The notes under the pieces are model-generated. The model was not told the DNA's origin, did no database searches, and saw nothing but the letters and a program-made list of their open reading frames with translations. Below are positions 7,831 through 15,990 of a stretch of DNA of 16,507 nt, in pieces. The stretch is from Cymbomonas tetramitiformis (lineage: Eukaryota; Chlorophyta; Pyramimonadophyceae; Pyramimonadales; Pyramimonadaceae), in assembly GCA_001247695.2 (NCBI GenBank), contig LGRX02034909.1:1-16507 (forward strand), read 5' to 3'. The translations under genes were made by a program, and so were the position numbers. The first letter of the stretch is position 1. Every line of letters begins with the position of its first letter.

Positions 7831-8402
7831 ATGGGGACGGCGCCTCGTTCTGGACGAGTTGACGCAATGTTCATCCTCGGTTTTATTCTGGCCTTGATCC
7901 CGCTGGTTACTGAGTTTTGGGCTGGTGTTCGCGACACCTTCGACTTCGACGACATCTCCGAGTGCCCCTCGCTTACATGTTCTCTTCGCCCGCTCCGCAG
8001 CGCTCCATCCCAATTTTTTCCGCAACCACACCCGAACACGCTCATGCACACCACCTTCCCTCAGGCTTTTCGAGAGATGGGTGTTACCACCAGAGCGAAG
8101 AAGTCCCTCACGAGGGACAGCGACATTGACGCCTCGCTGAGGCTTATCGACGGGGTTCGGAACAGCCCGACGGTGCGGACACCGACTGTTCCGACCCCCA
8201 ACCCTGCTTCGAACGAGGACGCCGACGTGGCTACCAGGCGTTACTTGCAGGAGCAGGGCAAGCTGACTGACGACATCTACAAGACACGTCTGCATCGTGC
8301 CTGGGCCAAGAGCATCCGCGAGGACGTTCTTGGTGACAAGAAGCACCATTTTCGCGGTACGGACGACGCTGGCCTTCTGTCCGACCTGGTGGTGCAGCTG
8401 CG
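7831..8402 (+). pseudogene. Gag of the LTR element, N-terminal segment
   Basis: Open from 7831. The likely start is the ATG at 8077 (MGVTTRAKKSLTRDSD...) or at 8044; the upstream extension contains a hydrophobic run (FILGFILALIPLV) not expected of Gag. The segment carries a basic N-terminus, a T/P-rich linker (RTPTVPTPNP), then a helical region (RRYLQEQGKLTDD...AWAKSIREDVL). At 8400-8403 the frame must shift to continue: the homologous-looking sequence goes on as EFESAGLELKSF in the -1 frame. The site reads CGTACAGTACGG, and dropping one AGTAC restores the frame, so a 5-bp insertion is the simplest lesion. The unshifted frame terminates at 8478. Confidence 0.65.
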
Positions 8403-9029
8403 TACAGTACGGAGTTTGAGTCGGCTGGACTGGAGCTCAAGTCCTTTGACCTCGACGACCCCCTTGCGATGGTTGTGAGCCGAGTGAATGGGCTACTCTA
8501 CGACGTGCTGGCTCTCGTGGTGGAGAAGCACAGCAACGCGTATGTCTGGCTCACTGGTACGGATGCTTCGTCTGACCGAGATCGCCGCCGGGCCTTGATC
8601 GACATCATCAAGGGCTGCGTGCCGATGGCACTGCGGGAGTCGCAGCAGGAGGAGCATGCGGCCTTGCGTTATCCCGCAAACGTTGACCCGCAGCCGATCT
8701 TGGCTAGGGAACAACGTTTGGTGCGGGATAACAAGGCCTCCGACTGGACGCCTACGGAGGCCACGCGGAAGCTGAGCTTGTACACCAGGCTGGACCCGGC
8801 GTTCTACGCTGCGGGTAAGGTGCGCTACCCCATGGCTGCTGACTTGGCTCATGTCCCGTTGGCCTCGCTCCGCTCCATGGTGGTCGAGATCTACCAGGCT
8901 TGGGCTCAGACGGACGCGGGGAAGGCGGCTTCTGGCGCGGGCGGCATCTCCGCGCACCTCTCCGCCAGCAGCGAGTACGACGCCCTCCTTGCGAAGATCG
9001 CGGAGCTGAAGGAGATGGTGCAGCGGTAG
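8403..9029 (+). pseudogene. Gag of the LTR element, central (capsid-like) segment
   Basis: Continues from the previous segment in another frame (TEFESAGLELKSFDLDDPL, then MVVSRVNGLLYDVLALVVEKH at 8469). Predominantly helical with regularly spaced Leu, Val and aromatic residues, as in retrotransposon capsids. The size and position fit the capsid portion of Gag, but no family signature was recognised, so the assignment rests on the LTRs and on the zinc knuckle downstream. Third codon positions are strongly G/C. It ends at TAG 9027-9029 after KEMVQR, yet the same frame stays open beyond it. Confidence 0.7.
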
Positions 9030-9443
9030 CACGGAGAGGGCGCTCCGGTGATGCGGCAGCAGCGTGTGCAGCAGCGGCAGCAGCAGCAGCAGCGTACACA
9101 GCAGCCGAGGGGCTTCTGTGTGGGTCAGCACAAGGCGCCACCCGTGGGATTCGACCGCGACGACCAACGGGCGAAGCCGTTCTGCGGCAGGTGCAAGAAG
9201 GCGGGCAAAGGTGAGAGTTACCACTTCTACCGCGACTGCCCGTTGGGCGGGCGCCAACACCCGCCCGCCTCCGCCGCGGCATTCTGTGTTCCTATCGACG
9301 AGGAGGACGCGGAAGGGGTGCATGCGCTTGCGATGTGTGATGCTAGAGGGTTCCAATTTGTGTATCAGAATAGCACAGTTGGATTAGCAGTTAGGACTTG
9401 TCACCCTAGCTCCTGCCCTAACAACGTATCTTGCATTATCTGA
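9030..9443 (+). pseudogene. Gag of the LTR element, nucleocapsid segment with long zinc knuckle
   Basis: In frame with the preceding segment after the TAG. It begins with a glutamine-rich tract encoded by CAG repeats (RQQRVQQRQQQQQ), then a basic region, then FCGRCKKAGKGESYHFYRDC at 9180-9239. This is a CX2C...HX4C zinc knuckle, but with nine residues between the second Cys and the His instead of the usual four. The tail (PIDEEDAEGVHALAMCDARG) is acidic and the frame ends at TGA near 9443. No protease motif follows; the 3' LTR begins 40 nt later. Nucleic-acid binding during RNA packaging is the expected role. Confidence 0.7.
9056..9104. repeat. CAG-rich microsatellite in gag
   Basis: A run of CAG units interrupted by CGT, CGG and ACA encodes the polyglutamine-like tract of the nucleocapsid segment. 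Confidence 0.7.
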
Positions 9444-9470
9444 CTCTCCTAGACAGTCACCACCCACACT

Positions 9471-9482
9471 GTTGGGGTGGTG
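9471..9482 (+). promoter_or_regulatory. Putative polypurine tract
   Basis: GTTGGGGTGGTG directly precedes the 3' LTR, the position of the plus-strand primer. It is G-rich but interrupted by T, so only a fair match. Confidence 0.5.
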
Positions 9483-9737
9483 TGCTGAAATCTGTATAGG
9501 CAGCCCTGACCGGGAGTCCCGGTGCAGGCCCCTACTATGACAGACTCCTAGGCCAACACTGGACTGCTGACTGATCTATAGGTTCGTGCTGTGACACACG
9601 CTGTGTCACAGGTAGGCTAGACTCCGAAACCGTCCGAGACCGTTCCGGGTATATCTAGCTTAGGGTTTATTTATCTTATGAGTTTATCCACACAGCTCGG
9701 GAGTTTCTGATATCTAGTGAACTAGGATATTCCAGTA
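9483..9737 (+). repeat. 3' LTR, intact, 255 bp
   Basis: TGCTGAAATC...TTCCAGTA, uninterrupted. It provides the pre-insertion sequence for the hAT target (single GTCACAGG at 9606-9613). It contains the ACCGGGA/TCCCGGT palindrome (9509-9523) and the 10-bp-arm hairpin CTGTGACACA/TGTGTCACAG (9589-9611). Confidence 0.95.
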
Positions 9738-9742
9738 ACGTA
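9738..9742. repeat. Right 5-bp target site duplication (ACGTA)
   Basis: Identical to 5723-5727 on the other side of the element. Confidence 0.85.
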
Positions 9743-10460
9743 TATACCTCGCAAATGAATTTTGCACCTGCGCTAGGAGCAGGTAAGATCCTGGCGCTGT
9801 CGGGCATCTCTTTCTCCGCAACGATGCCACGCTCACAGCTGCGGCTATGCGCCTGCAGATCCTTCGCAGCTCACAGATTCGCGCGCCAAGGAACGCTGGG
9901 GATCAGAGCCCGTGCGCCCTGTTTTGTAAGCATCTCCGGGATCTGCGCTGGTACGTAAAGTGATAGCCTGCATAACGAGCATGGCGCATAGCCTGCATGA
10001 CGAGACAAACGCTTTTCATTCTTTCGCTTCTGGTTGCTGAGCTTCGCAGGTACGCGGCTGGATCCTAGGTTTCCTCGTTGCGAGCTATTTCTTAAAGTAT
10101 CGTTAAACTACAATTATTCTAGCTTGGTGTGAAGTTCGATTGGTATTATTGTGACAGCTTCAACTTTTGATTGTTTTCTGCTTTTCACTTTCTTTGTGTT
10201 GCAAAACGGCGCCGCTATCCCGCTGCACCATGCTTGTAGAGGCCGTCGTCCGTGGAACTTGATTCCTGGCTTGAGATCAAACCCAACGGTTTCGCTAACG
10301 GGGTGTCTATGGCGCAGGGCATTCTGCACAGTCTATGACTTTTTCTTTTCGAAGTAGGTTTTCCCCAGATATCAGTCCCGACTGCGTCAGACCCTCAGGT
10401 ACAATGCATGCTGGAGTTTGTAGTTATAGCCATATGAGGGGGTCCAGTCTCAGCGGGATA
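9743..10460. other. Unrecognised flanking sequence
   Basis: No RNA gene, transposon end or domain-bearing frame is seen. A near-repeat, GCATAACGAGCATGGCG / GCATAGCCTGCATGACGAG, occurs around 9970-10005. Short open frames (up to about 70 codons) are present on both strands with no coding character. Confidence 0.5.
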
Positions 10461-10469
10461 CCTGTCAGG

Positions 10470-10560
10470 GATATGACCGATGACATATGTGCCATATATG
10501 TCATACCGGTCATACATGTCATACTATGTCATGTCATGTCATGACATATGTCATAATGGC
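10470..10560. repeat. TGTCAT/ATGACA short-word cluster
   Basis: Words ATGTCAT, GTCATA and their complements recur about a dozen times, including ATGTCATGTCATGTCATGACAT near 10530. The cluster can fold back on itself. It looks like a degenerate microsatellite. Confidence 0.7.
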
Positions 10561-10802
10561 ATACAGTCGTCGAGTATTGTCAGTACGGTCGACTACGACA
10601 TGTACAGTCATAATGTCTGTCATCCACCTAAGGTGAGTGACATCTGTCATCGAGAGGCCAAGTATATGGCATCGAGATGGCGAAGCAAGACAAGTCTTGA
10701 AGAACCGAAGTGTTCTGATGAGACGCGTATTCGCTTCAAGCATGAAATGAGCAGCATGCGAGCATCAAAGGCTATATCGACCAGCCGATGCGGGTAGTTC
10801 AC

Positions 10803-10862
10803 CCAGTGCCCTCGGGTTCACAACCCGATGGTGGTAACGCATGAGATGTGTGAGGGCACTGG
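10803..10862. other. 60-nt branched fold-back, possible structured RNA
   Basis: CCAGTGCCCTC (10803-10813) and GAGGGCACTGG (10852-10862) are perfect 11-bp inverted repeats. Inside the 5' arm side is a second perfect hairpin, CGGGTT-CAC-AACCCG (10813-10827). The two share base 10813, so they would stack or compete. The remaining loop is about 24 nt. No known RNA family was recognised, and the same shape could be a mobile-element remnant. Confidence 0.45.
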
Positions 10863-11580
10863 ACGTATATGAGGAGCATTGAGCTCAAGCAAGCACTTCT
10901 GGTCACCAGACTGCTGCACTCATCATACCCCACCATAATATTACTTTCGGTTGTTACTGTTCAATAGCAGCCGCGTCAACATAGCGTTCGCATAGCGAGC
11001 CCTGACAGTGGTATCCTCCGCTCAGGCGAAGAACGAGAACAAGTGTGTGCAGCAGACTTGACACACATTCGTATATAGATTTGTATACGGCGCGACAGAG
11101 TTCGCATATATATATATATATACGTCGAATATCTGCACATATACGACAGCTTTCGCTGCAATACGTCGTCAGCGATCAGCGGAGTTGTGCAATAATATCA
11201 TCAGCGCGACCATATTCGCATTCAACAGCATTTCATCAGTGAATATATTGCGACAAGGTGTGCGCACGAGTGTACGAATCGTACATGTATGCTGTCAAAT
11301 ATCGCAGGGTATGGTACGATGAGCGAGAATCAAGCGCGCTAATGAAAAATGAGCGTCAGTGTACATGATTCGCATCAAGCGCGATAGAAATACATATAAT
11401 CTCGTTATCAGCGACATTCGCATCCGTATTGTGCGACACAGATGTGCGGAGATCATATTTCATACTGTGCGACGCATGATGTGTGATGCATCAGTATGCA
11501 GCGCGACATACATAGGTATCACGCGCATACATAGTGTGCGATCTCGATGTTCGTACAATTTTGCACCAAGTGGGCGCACG
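10863..11580. other. Low-complexity, degenerate-repeat region
   Basis: No gene is recognised. A (TA)n run lies near 11107-11122. Words such as ATCAGCGCGAC, ATTCGCAT and GTGCGAC recur irregularly (near 11200, 11368, 11408, 11430, 11467), suggesting an old tandem array that has decayed beyond a clear unit. Confidence 0.45.
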
Positions 11581-11584
11581 CATA

Positions 11585-11650
11585 TTGCGCAGATGGACGC
11601 ATGATGCTGCGCAGATGGACGCATGATGCTGCGCAGAGGGACGCATGATA
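11585..11650. repeat. 22-bp tandem repeat, about three copies
   Basis: TGCGCAGATGGACGCATGAT plus GC is repeated three times, the third copy with AGAGGG instead of AGATGG. It merges into longer degenerate repeats downstream. Confidence 0.8.
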
Positions 11651-11669
11651 AAATGATGCCCAACAATAC

Positions 11670-11835
11670 ACATGCATGCTGCGCAGAAATAATGTATGCG
11701 ATACCATCATCAGTATACACGCACGTGCTGCGCGGAAATAGTGTGTGCGACGCCATCATCATTACACACACATGCTGTTCATAGTGTGTGCGATATCGCC
11801 ATCGTTATACAAATGCTGTGATGATATGCGAGTGA
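11670..11835. repeat. Degenerate ~50-bp tandem repeats
   Basis: About four diverged copies of a segment of the form CATGCTGCGCAGAAATAATG followed by TGTGCGATACCATCATCATTACACA begin near 11672, 11725, 11772 and 11813. They share their first bases with the 22-bp array, so one family probably gave rise to the other. Confidence 0.6.
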
Positions 11836-12172
11836 CAGCCTGATCACATAAATCTAGCATACATATACACATGCATAAATACCAGCCTGATCACGATAAC
11901 GGCTTGGCATACATTATGCATATAACGACAGTGCAACATAGATGTACATGCAGAGGATTAAAAAGTAAGGGCTTATCAATAAACCATCGTGTAGTTCTGT
12001 TGATCGATTCGATGGCGATCTGTCCGCGCCTAACCGACCATGGGCTTGTACCCCATGGCACCGGGGGTTTATCCAGCAATACACCTATATCACACTGCAA
12101 CATGCATATTTCATATACATGCTAGATCTTGCAAGTACAGCGCTATATTGAAAATCCAAATAGTGTAAGATG

Positions 12173-12264
12173 CCAATCTCGATTGTTAAGACAGGAATTA
12201 GCTCAGTTGTCCATGACGGAGGATTTGGGATTGGACAACTGTTCTCCTGTTAATCGGAGATTGG
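12173..12264. other. 92-nt imperfect hairpin (MITE-like or precursor-RNA-like)
   Basis: Nested pairing arms: CCAATCTC (12173-12180) with GAGATTGG (12257-12264), ACAGGA (12191-12196) with TCCTGT (12245-12250), and a perfect 10-bp stem CAGTTGTCCA (12204-12213) with TGGACAACTG (12232-12241), closing an 18-nt loop. The 5' arm contains TTAGCTCAGTTG, which resembles a tRNA A box, but the D, anticodon and T arms of a tRNA cannot be drawn. It may be a small fold-back element or an RNA hairpin. Confidence 0.5.
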
Positions 12265-13450
12265 ATATGCATCGGAGCTACTTGTGAAAATATACCAATT
12301 AACTCATCATTCATCATGATGAGATGTACAGGATTACAGCAGTATACTAACTATATTGATATACATCATACTTGTTATATGCTGTCCAGTGGTATACAGA
12401 CTAACCTGTATGATTAATCTATATCAATTTACTTAAGTGTACTCAATCAGTAAGTACATGTACAATATATAGTCACTGTGTATACCATCTGATGGGATCA
12501 CATCAGAGTATACCACCACTATAAAACTATATATAACAGTGCTCACACTAATATTTATGCTAATGCATGTTGAAGATATACTGACATTACACTGAGTCAG
12601 TAAGTGTATATGATCAATGTATAACATCAATTTCCCATGTATGATGCATAGATACCATCCCACAAACACATGTGCGTGTGGGATGTCAGTGATGGCGATA
12701 GATAAGGGAGCAGGATCATACCACATGCTGAAGGGCTGGATGGAGAATATCTCCAGACCCGAAGGCAATATACAGTACTCAAAAAACAGCTGGTCACCGT
12801 TGAGTATTGTCCATGCCCTTTCATTCTATCGCTGGAGCAACACCATCATCTACTATGCATTTTGACAGTTGATTCAGCACCTGATCACTTCAATGCATTT
12901 CTTAGTAAATCTCACAGATCAGAATTTATCTTGACACTGATATAGCTGATAGAGGTTAACTAAACAGACACTGCTCTGATTATTGTTCAAGCATTGTTCT
13001 GATTTACTTAGAGACTGGAGGTATCATTTTGATACACTTCCAGCGCACTGTCATATGCCTAAGTAAATGATATCTGACATATCACTTAAGTGACTGCAAA
13101 TCACTATTGATAACTCTATATATTGGGGTACTATGTATTAGGGTTTGGTCTATATATCATGGGTTTCAATCGGTAAACCCCCAAATAATGGCCATGCACA
13201 TATCTTCACAGAACACCATGAAAAATATCAATTTCAATTTCATGTGTGCAAGTGAGATATATTACAGAGTTGTGAAAGATGTATACATCATAGTATACAC
13301 TGGGACTTATATACATATATAAGTCAAAACTCAAAAGTGGCAGAAATAGGTGAAAGTCTAATACGTTAGATTTCAAAATGAAAATTTCAGTCCAATTTTT
13401 TCGCGGATTCCAAATTTATACCTATTAAGGTACCTGGAAAAATTAATGCC
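12265..13450. other. AT-rich intergenic region with small fold-backs
   Basis: About 1.2 kb of AT-rich DNA without a recognisable gene. Local inverted repeats include an imperfect one around 12471-12528 (TATAGTCACTG...GTATACC against GTATACCACCACTATA), CTGGAgGTATCA/TGATACactTCCAG near 13015-13044, and GGGTTT/AAACCC near 13160-13180. The right end may contain the start of the LTR or leader of the downstream Ty3-like element. Open frames here (up to 111 codons) have no domain support. Confidence 0.5.
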
Positions 13451-13464
13451 ACGAAAATGGAACA

Positions 13465-13680
13465 TTGTAACACCCTAAATCTTGTGTAAAAACATAGGGT
13501 GTAACATACACCTCAGAGATCACATAATAAACAGTGACATACTGAGTACAGTTTTGCTTATTTCCTTCAAAGAAAGATGCATGCTGCTCGATTTTGATAT
13601 ATATAAGTGTTACTAATACCATGTAACACCCTAAAGTCACTGCAGGTGATTAGGGTCACAGTTACCCCTGTAACCCTAAA
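13465..13680 (+). promoter_or_regulatory. Possible LTR or promoter region of the Ty3-like element
   Basis: TGTAACACCCTAAA occurs at 13467 and again at 13622. The stretch between them begins TG and ends CA, like a very short LTR, and includes a TATA-like TATATATAAG near 13599. Many plant Ty3/gypsy LTRs begin TGTAACACCC. Multiple ACCCTAA/TTAGGGT inverted pairs follow, up to the ATG at 13681. No confirmed primer-binding site was found and the 3' LTR is not in the window, so the boundary is unproven. Confidence 0.35.
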
Positions 13681-13842
13681 ATGCCACGAAATACTAGTGA
13701 AACACACTATATTTGGCATTATGGTCATGCTGAAATCAGCACGTACATGACTGATATTTCGGGCAACAACCCAAGAACTGTAGGGCAACATCCCGAGAAC
13801 TGTATAACTGCTTCCTATAAGGATTGCATGCTACTTGATGAG
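13681..13842 (+). CDS. Possible first exon of the Ty3-like gag
   Basis: ATG at 13681 opens MPRNTSETHYIWHYGHAEIS... for 54 codons up to GATGAG, followed by GTATTT (a possible donor). Splicing to TTTTTTAG|GTG at 14045/14046 keeps phase 0 and joins the open frame of gag. The intervening 203 nt include a TA repeat, a CA repeat and a T-rich tract. The unspliced frame runs on to about 13968 without resembling anything. The exon could instead be unrelated to gag; its sequence is not recognised. Confidence 0.35.
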
Positions 13843-14045
13843 GTATTTAGGCACTTGACAACTGCCTATGATTATCACACTTCCTTGAGGGGGGAAGAAG
13901 GTGGAATCATGTATTCATACTTCACCTCATTATATAAATGTACAAACATAATACATGTACAAATATAGATATATAGATATATATATATCACACACACACA
14001 CATCCAATTTTGAAGGTTTTTGTTGGTGTGGTGTTTGTTTTTTAG
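13843..14045 (+). other. Possible intron before gag
   Basis: GTATTT donor at 13843, TA- and CA-rich body, and a T-rich tract ending TTTGTTTTTTAG at 14045. The acceptor is strong; the donor choice is inferred from phase. Confidence 0.35.
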
Positions 14046-15410
14046 GTGGCAGTACCAGCAATAGATGCAGATCCGGCCAATTGGTTCTTTGATATCATGG
14101 GTTCATATGATGCCTTCAGCAGATTTAAAGTACCAAAATGGTTGACTGGTTATGCTGATACACAGACCCGATATGATGACATAGGGTACTTTGATGCCAT
14201 CAGTAGAATGAAACCAGATATGAGTCGATATAGAGATCCAGAAACATAGCCTCGGGAGCCAGAAGAGGACTATTCAGAAGATCATGCACCGCCTATCTTC
14301 ACAGACCCAGATGATGGTCCGATACACTCAGCACCAGTTCCAGCAGCACTCATTCCAAAGGTGAAAATGAATCCACCAAAGGAATACAGGGTCGGACAGG
14401 ATGCAGAGGTATGGATGGAGACAGTGGATAGATATTTTCAGTTCACCTATCCAGGAGCAGCAGACAAGGATCTCATCACAGTCTTTCTTACCTTCCTCCA
14501 GAATAATGACAGACATTTCTTTCATGTCGTGGCAAAGACACCTGATGCCACATATGAAGAAATCAGGACCACATTCCTCAGGCAGTTCGGGAACCCCCAT
14601 AAGCAGTCAGTTGCCAGAAAACATTTGATGGCACTGCAGCAGGGTAACCAAACATTCTCGGATTACCTACGTACATTTACATCACTGGCTTCGTTAGCAT
14701 CAGTTGATTTGGAGGATGTCCTGATTAAGGACCGGTTTGTCAGCAATATGGAATCAGATCTCAGGAAACAGTTCCATCTTAGATTCCTTACGGAAAATGA
14801 AAGGAATAACCTGTCGTGGGCACAAACCACACAGGTTCTGCTCGATTTGAATTATGTAGTTCATTCGAAGCAGGCAGAGACCCTACATTATAGGGGACAG
14901 AAGGAACAGTCAGGAGGTCCAGCTAAAAAGGAAAAGGATAAAGGTCGTGGCAACAAGCCATATGACCGTGGCAATCAGAATCAGGCCAACCAGAATTCCC
15001 AGAAAAATAAAGGGAAAGGCAAAGGAAAAAGCAAGGGAAAAGGAAAAGGAAAGGGATCAGCATCATCTTCTTCTTCTTCTTCCCAGTCTTGTCAACGTTG
15101 TGGTCGTTCAGGTCACATCCAAAAGGATTGCTTCGCCACAAGCACAGCAGATGGGAAACCCATAAAATGCAATCCTCCAGCTCCTAATCCTCGTTGGAAT
15201 CAGAACAGAGGACAGCGGCAACAGAATAATCAGGGCGGCAAAAGTGAGTCTAATAAGCTCCTAAAAACAGTCAACACCCTGGTTAAGGAGCTTCAGAATC
15301 AGCAGAGCATTAATGCAGCAGTCGCAGCTCCAGCTCCAGCATCAGCTCCAGCTCCTCAGGGAAACTCTCCGGGTACTGCACAGGTACCAGTGATGAGGAC
15401 TCCCCGATAG
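14046..15410 (+). pseudogene. Ty3/gypsy-like Gag with CCHC zinc knuckle, one internal TAG
   Basis: A single reading frame from 14046 to 15410, broken once by TAG at 14247-14249. The N-terminal part includes DPANWFFDIMGSYDAFSRF. Beyond the TAG come a P/D/E-rich linker and then a typical retrotransposon gag domain: AEVWMETVDRYFQF, TVFLTFLQNN, IRTTFLRQFGNP, ARKHLMALQQGNQTFSDYLRTFTSLA. A long Lys/Gly tract (KGKGKGKSKGKG) and a Ser run precede a canonical CX2CX4HX4C knuckle (CQRCGRSGHIQKDC, 15090-15131). The C-terminal region is Q/N- and A/P-rich. It packages element RNA. The frame ends at TAG 15408-15410 after an overlap with pol in the -1 frame. From the ATG at 14361 the uninterrupted part is 349 codons. 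Confidence 0.85.
15359..15365 (+). promoter_or_regulatory. Slippery heptamer GGGAAAC for -1 frameshifting at gag-pol junction
   Basis: In the gag frame the sequence reads CAG GGA AAC, an exact X XXY YYZ heptamer (G GGA AAC). Six bases downstream a GGTAC/GTACC stem (15372-15376 with 15384-15388) could form, with possible extra pairing of CGGG to CCCG near 15402. Slipping back one base enters the only open downstream frame, which leads into protease-like sequence. Confidence 0.7.
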
Positions 15411-15628
15411 ATCAGCCTGAACATGCCACTGAAGCAAGTGGCCGGGTTGAGAGTATCTCGGAAGAAGTCCTTTCCAGTCTGACACTACAGTTCCAGCAGA
15501 TGGACACTCCCTCAGATCACATCGCACAGATGCAATCACAGACAGCACAGCTGAAATCACAGAAGAAGCCGTTGTTGTATATGAAATCGAGAATCGATCG
15601 ATCCAAGAAGATAGAAATTCTCTGTTGA
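15365..15628 (+). pseudogene. Start of pol (-1 frame), truncated at the protease
   Basis: After the slippery site the -1 frame reads an acidic spacer (GTSDEDSPIDQPEHATEASG), a helical QFQQMDTPSDHIAQMQSQTA stretch, then KKPLLYMKSRI...SKKIEIL. In Ty3-like elements a PLL...v.v.g..i.iL segment like this stands just before the retropepsin D-[ST]-G active site. Here it is followed by Cys and TGA (15626-15628) and no D-[ST]-G is seen. Reverse transcriptase, RNase H and integrase are absent from the window. The element has therefore been truncated or interrupted at about 15622. Confidence 0.65.
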
Positions 15629-15990
15629 CTCGCCAGTCCATATCATTTTCAGAACGTAATAAACGGCTTCATAAGCTAATGACGGCTAATTTTGACGAAA
15701 ATGTGAATTCTATTCCTTTTGATGAGGGTTGCGAGATTATCTGCAAACCGTGCCCGGAAATAGTTATTGAAGATTATATGGAAATAGTGGCCGACTTCTT
15801 TGATCAGGAGCCAATTCCAAGCATAGCCCCGAGCGCAAATACGCAAATGGCCCTTTGGAACGCGCCTTTGACGTCTAGATCGGAAGTTAGCTCCAATTCT
15901 TCACGCGTTTCCGGGACACGCGCTTTGCGAGAAATTGACTTAAATGAGATAAAAGCAGACTTGATACAGAATTTTCAGAGACAAGTTTAG
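15623..15990 (+). CDS. Unidentified coding sequence, first part
   Basis: A frame open here runs LTRQSISFSERNKRLHKLMTAN, then an acidic region with CEIICKPCPEIVIEDYMEIVADFF, a Ser/Ala-rich linker, and LREIDLNEIKADLIQNFQRQV before TAG (15988-15990). Codon use and style differ from the gag upstream. A strong splice-acceptor-like CATATCATTTTCAG ends at 15652, so the true exon may begin at 15653. The product is not recognised. The same frame continues after TAG-ACG-CAC-TAG into the next entry, so the two are probably one gene. Confidence 0.5.

Larger units (their letters stand above)
5728..9737 (+). mobile_element. Gag-only LTR retrotransposon (TR-GAG-like) with nested hAT
   Basis: Two LTRs in direct orientation (5728-5854 plus 7554-7678, and 9483-9737) enclose a 1804-bp interior that encodes Gag and nothing else. 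There is no room for protease, integrase, reverse transcriptase or RNase H. Removing the hAT insertion and one copy of its duplication leaves an element of about 2.3 kb. The LTRs differ by two substitutions (5730/9485 and one C/T in CACAGYTCGG) plus a 3-bp indel (CTA near 9533), so insertion was recent. ACGTA flanks both ends. This matches the published TR-GAG class, in which gag-bearing elements are mobilised by enzymes from an autonomous relative. Whether the partner is copia or gypsy cannot be told from this copy. Confidence 0.9.

Noticed and set aside
8400..8480. Programmed frameshift in the first gag
   Set aside because: No X XXY YYZ heptamer is present; a 5-bp near-duplication explains the shift more simply.
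8493..9356. Long minus-strand open frames opposite the first gag
   Set aside because: They are antisense shadows caused by high G/C at third codon positions; the plus strand has the zinc knuckle and the LTR orientation.
10800..10830. tRNA T-arm, from CGGGTTCACAACCCG
   Set aside because: It lacks the GTTCRA loop pattern and an accompanying D arm or anticodon arm.
12181..12260. tRNA gene, from TTAGCTCAGTTG
   Set aside because: The bases pair into one long hairpin. No T arm or anticodon arm can be drawn, and the acceptor pairing is misplaced.
14923..15141. Minus-strand open frame with a hydrophobic FLFLFPCFF run
   Set aside because: It is the complement of the Lys/Gly-rich tract of the Ty3-like gag.
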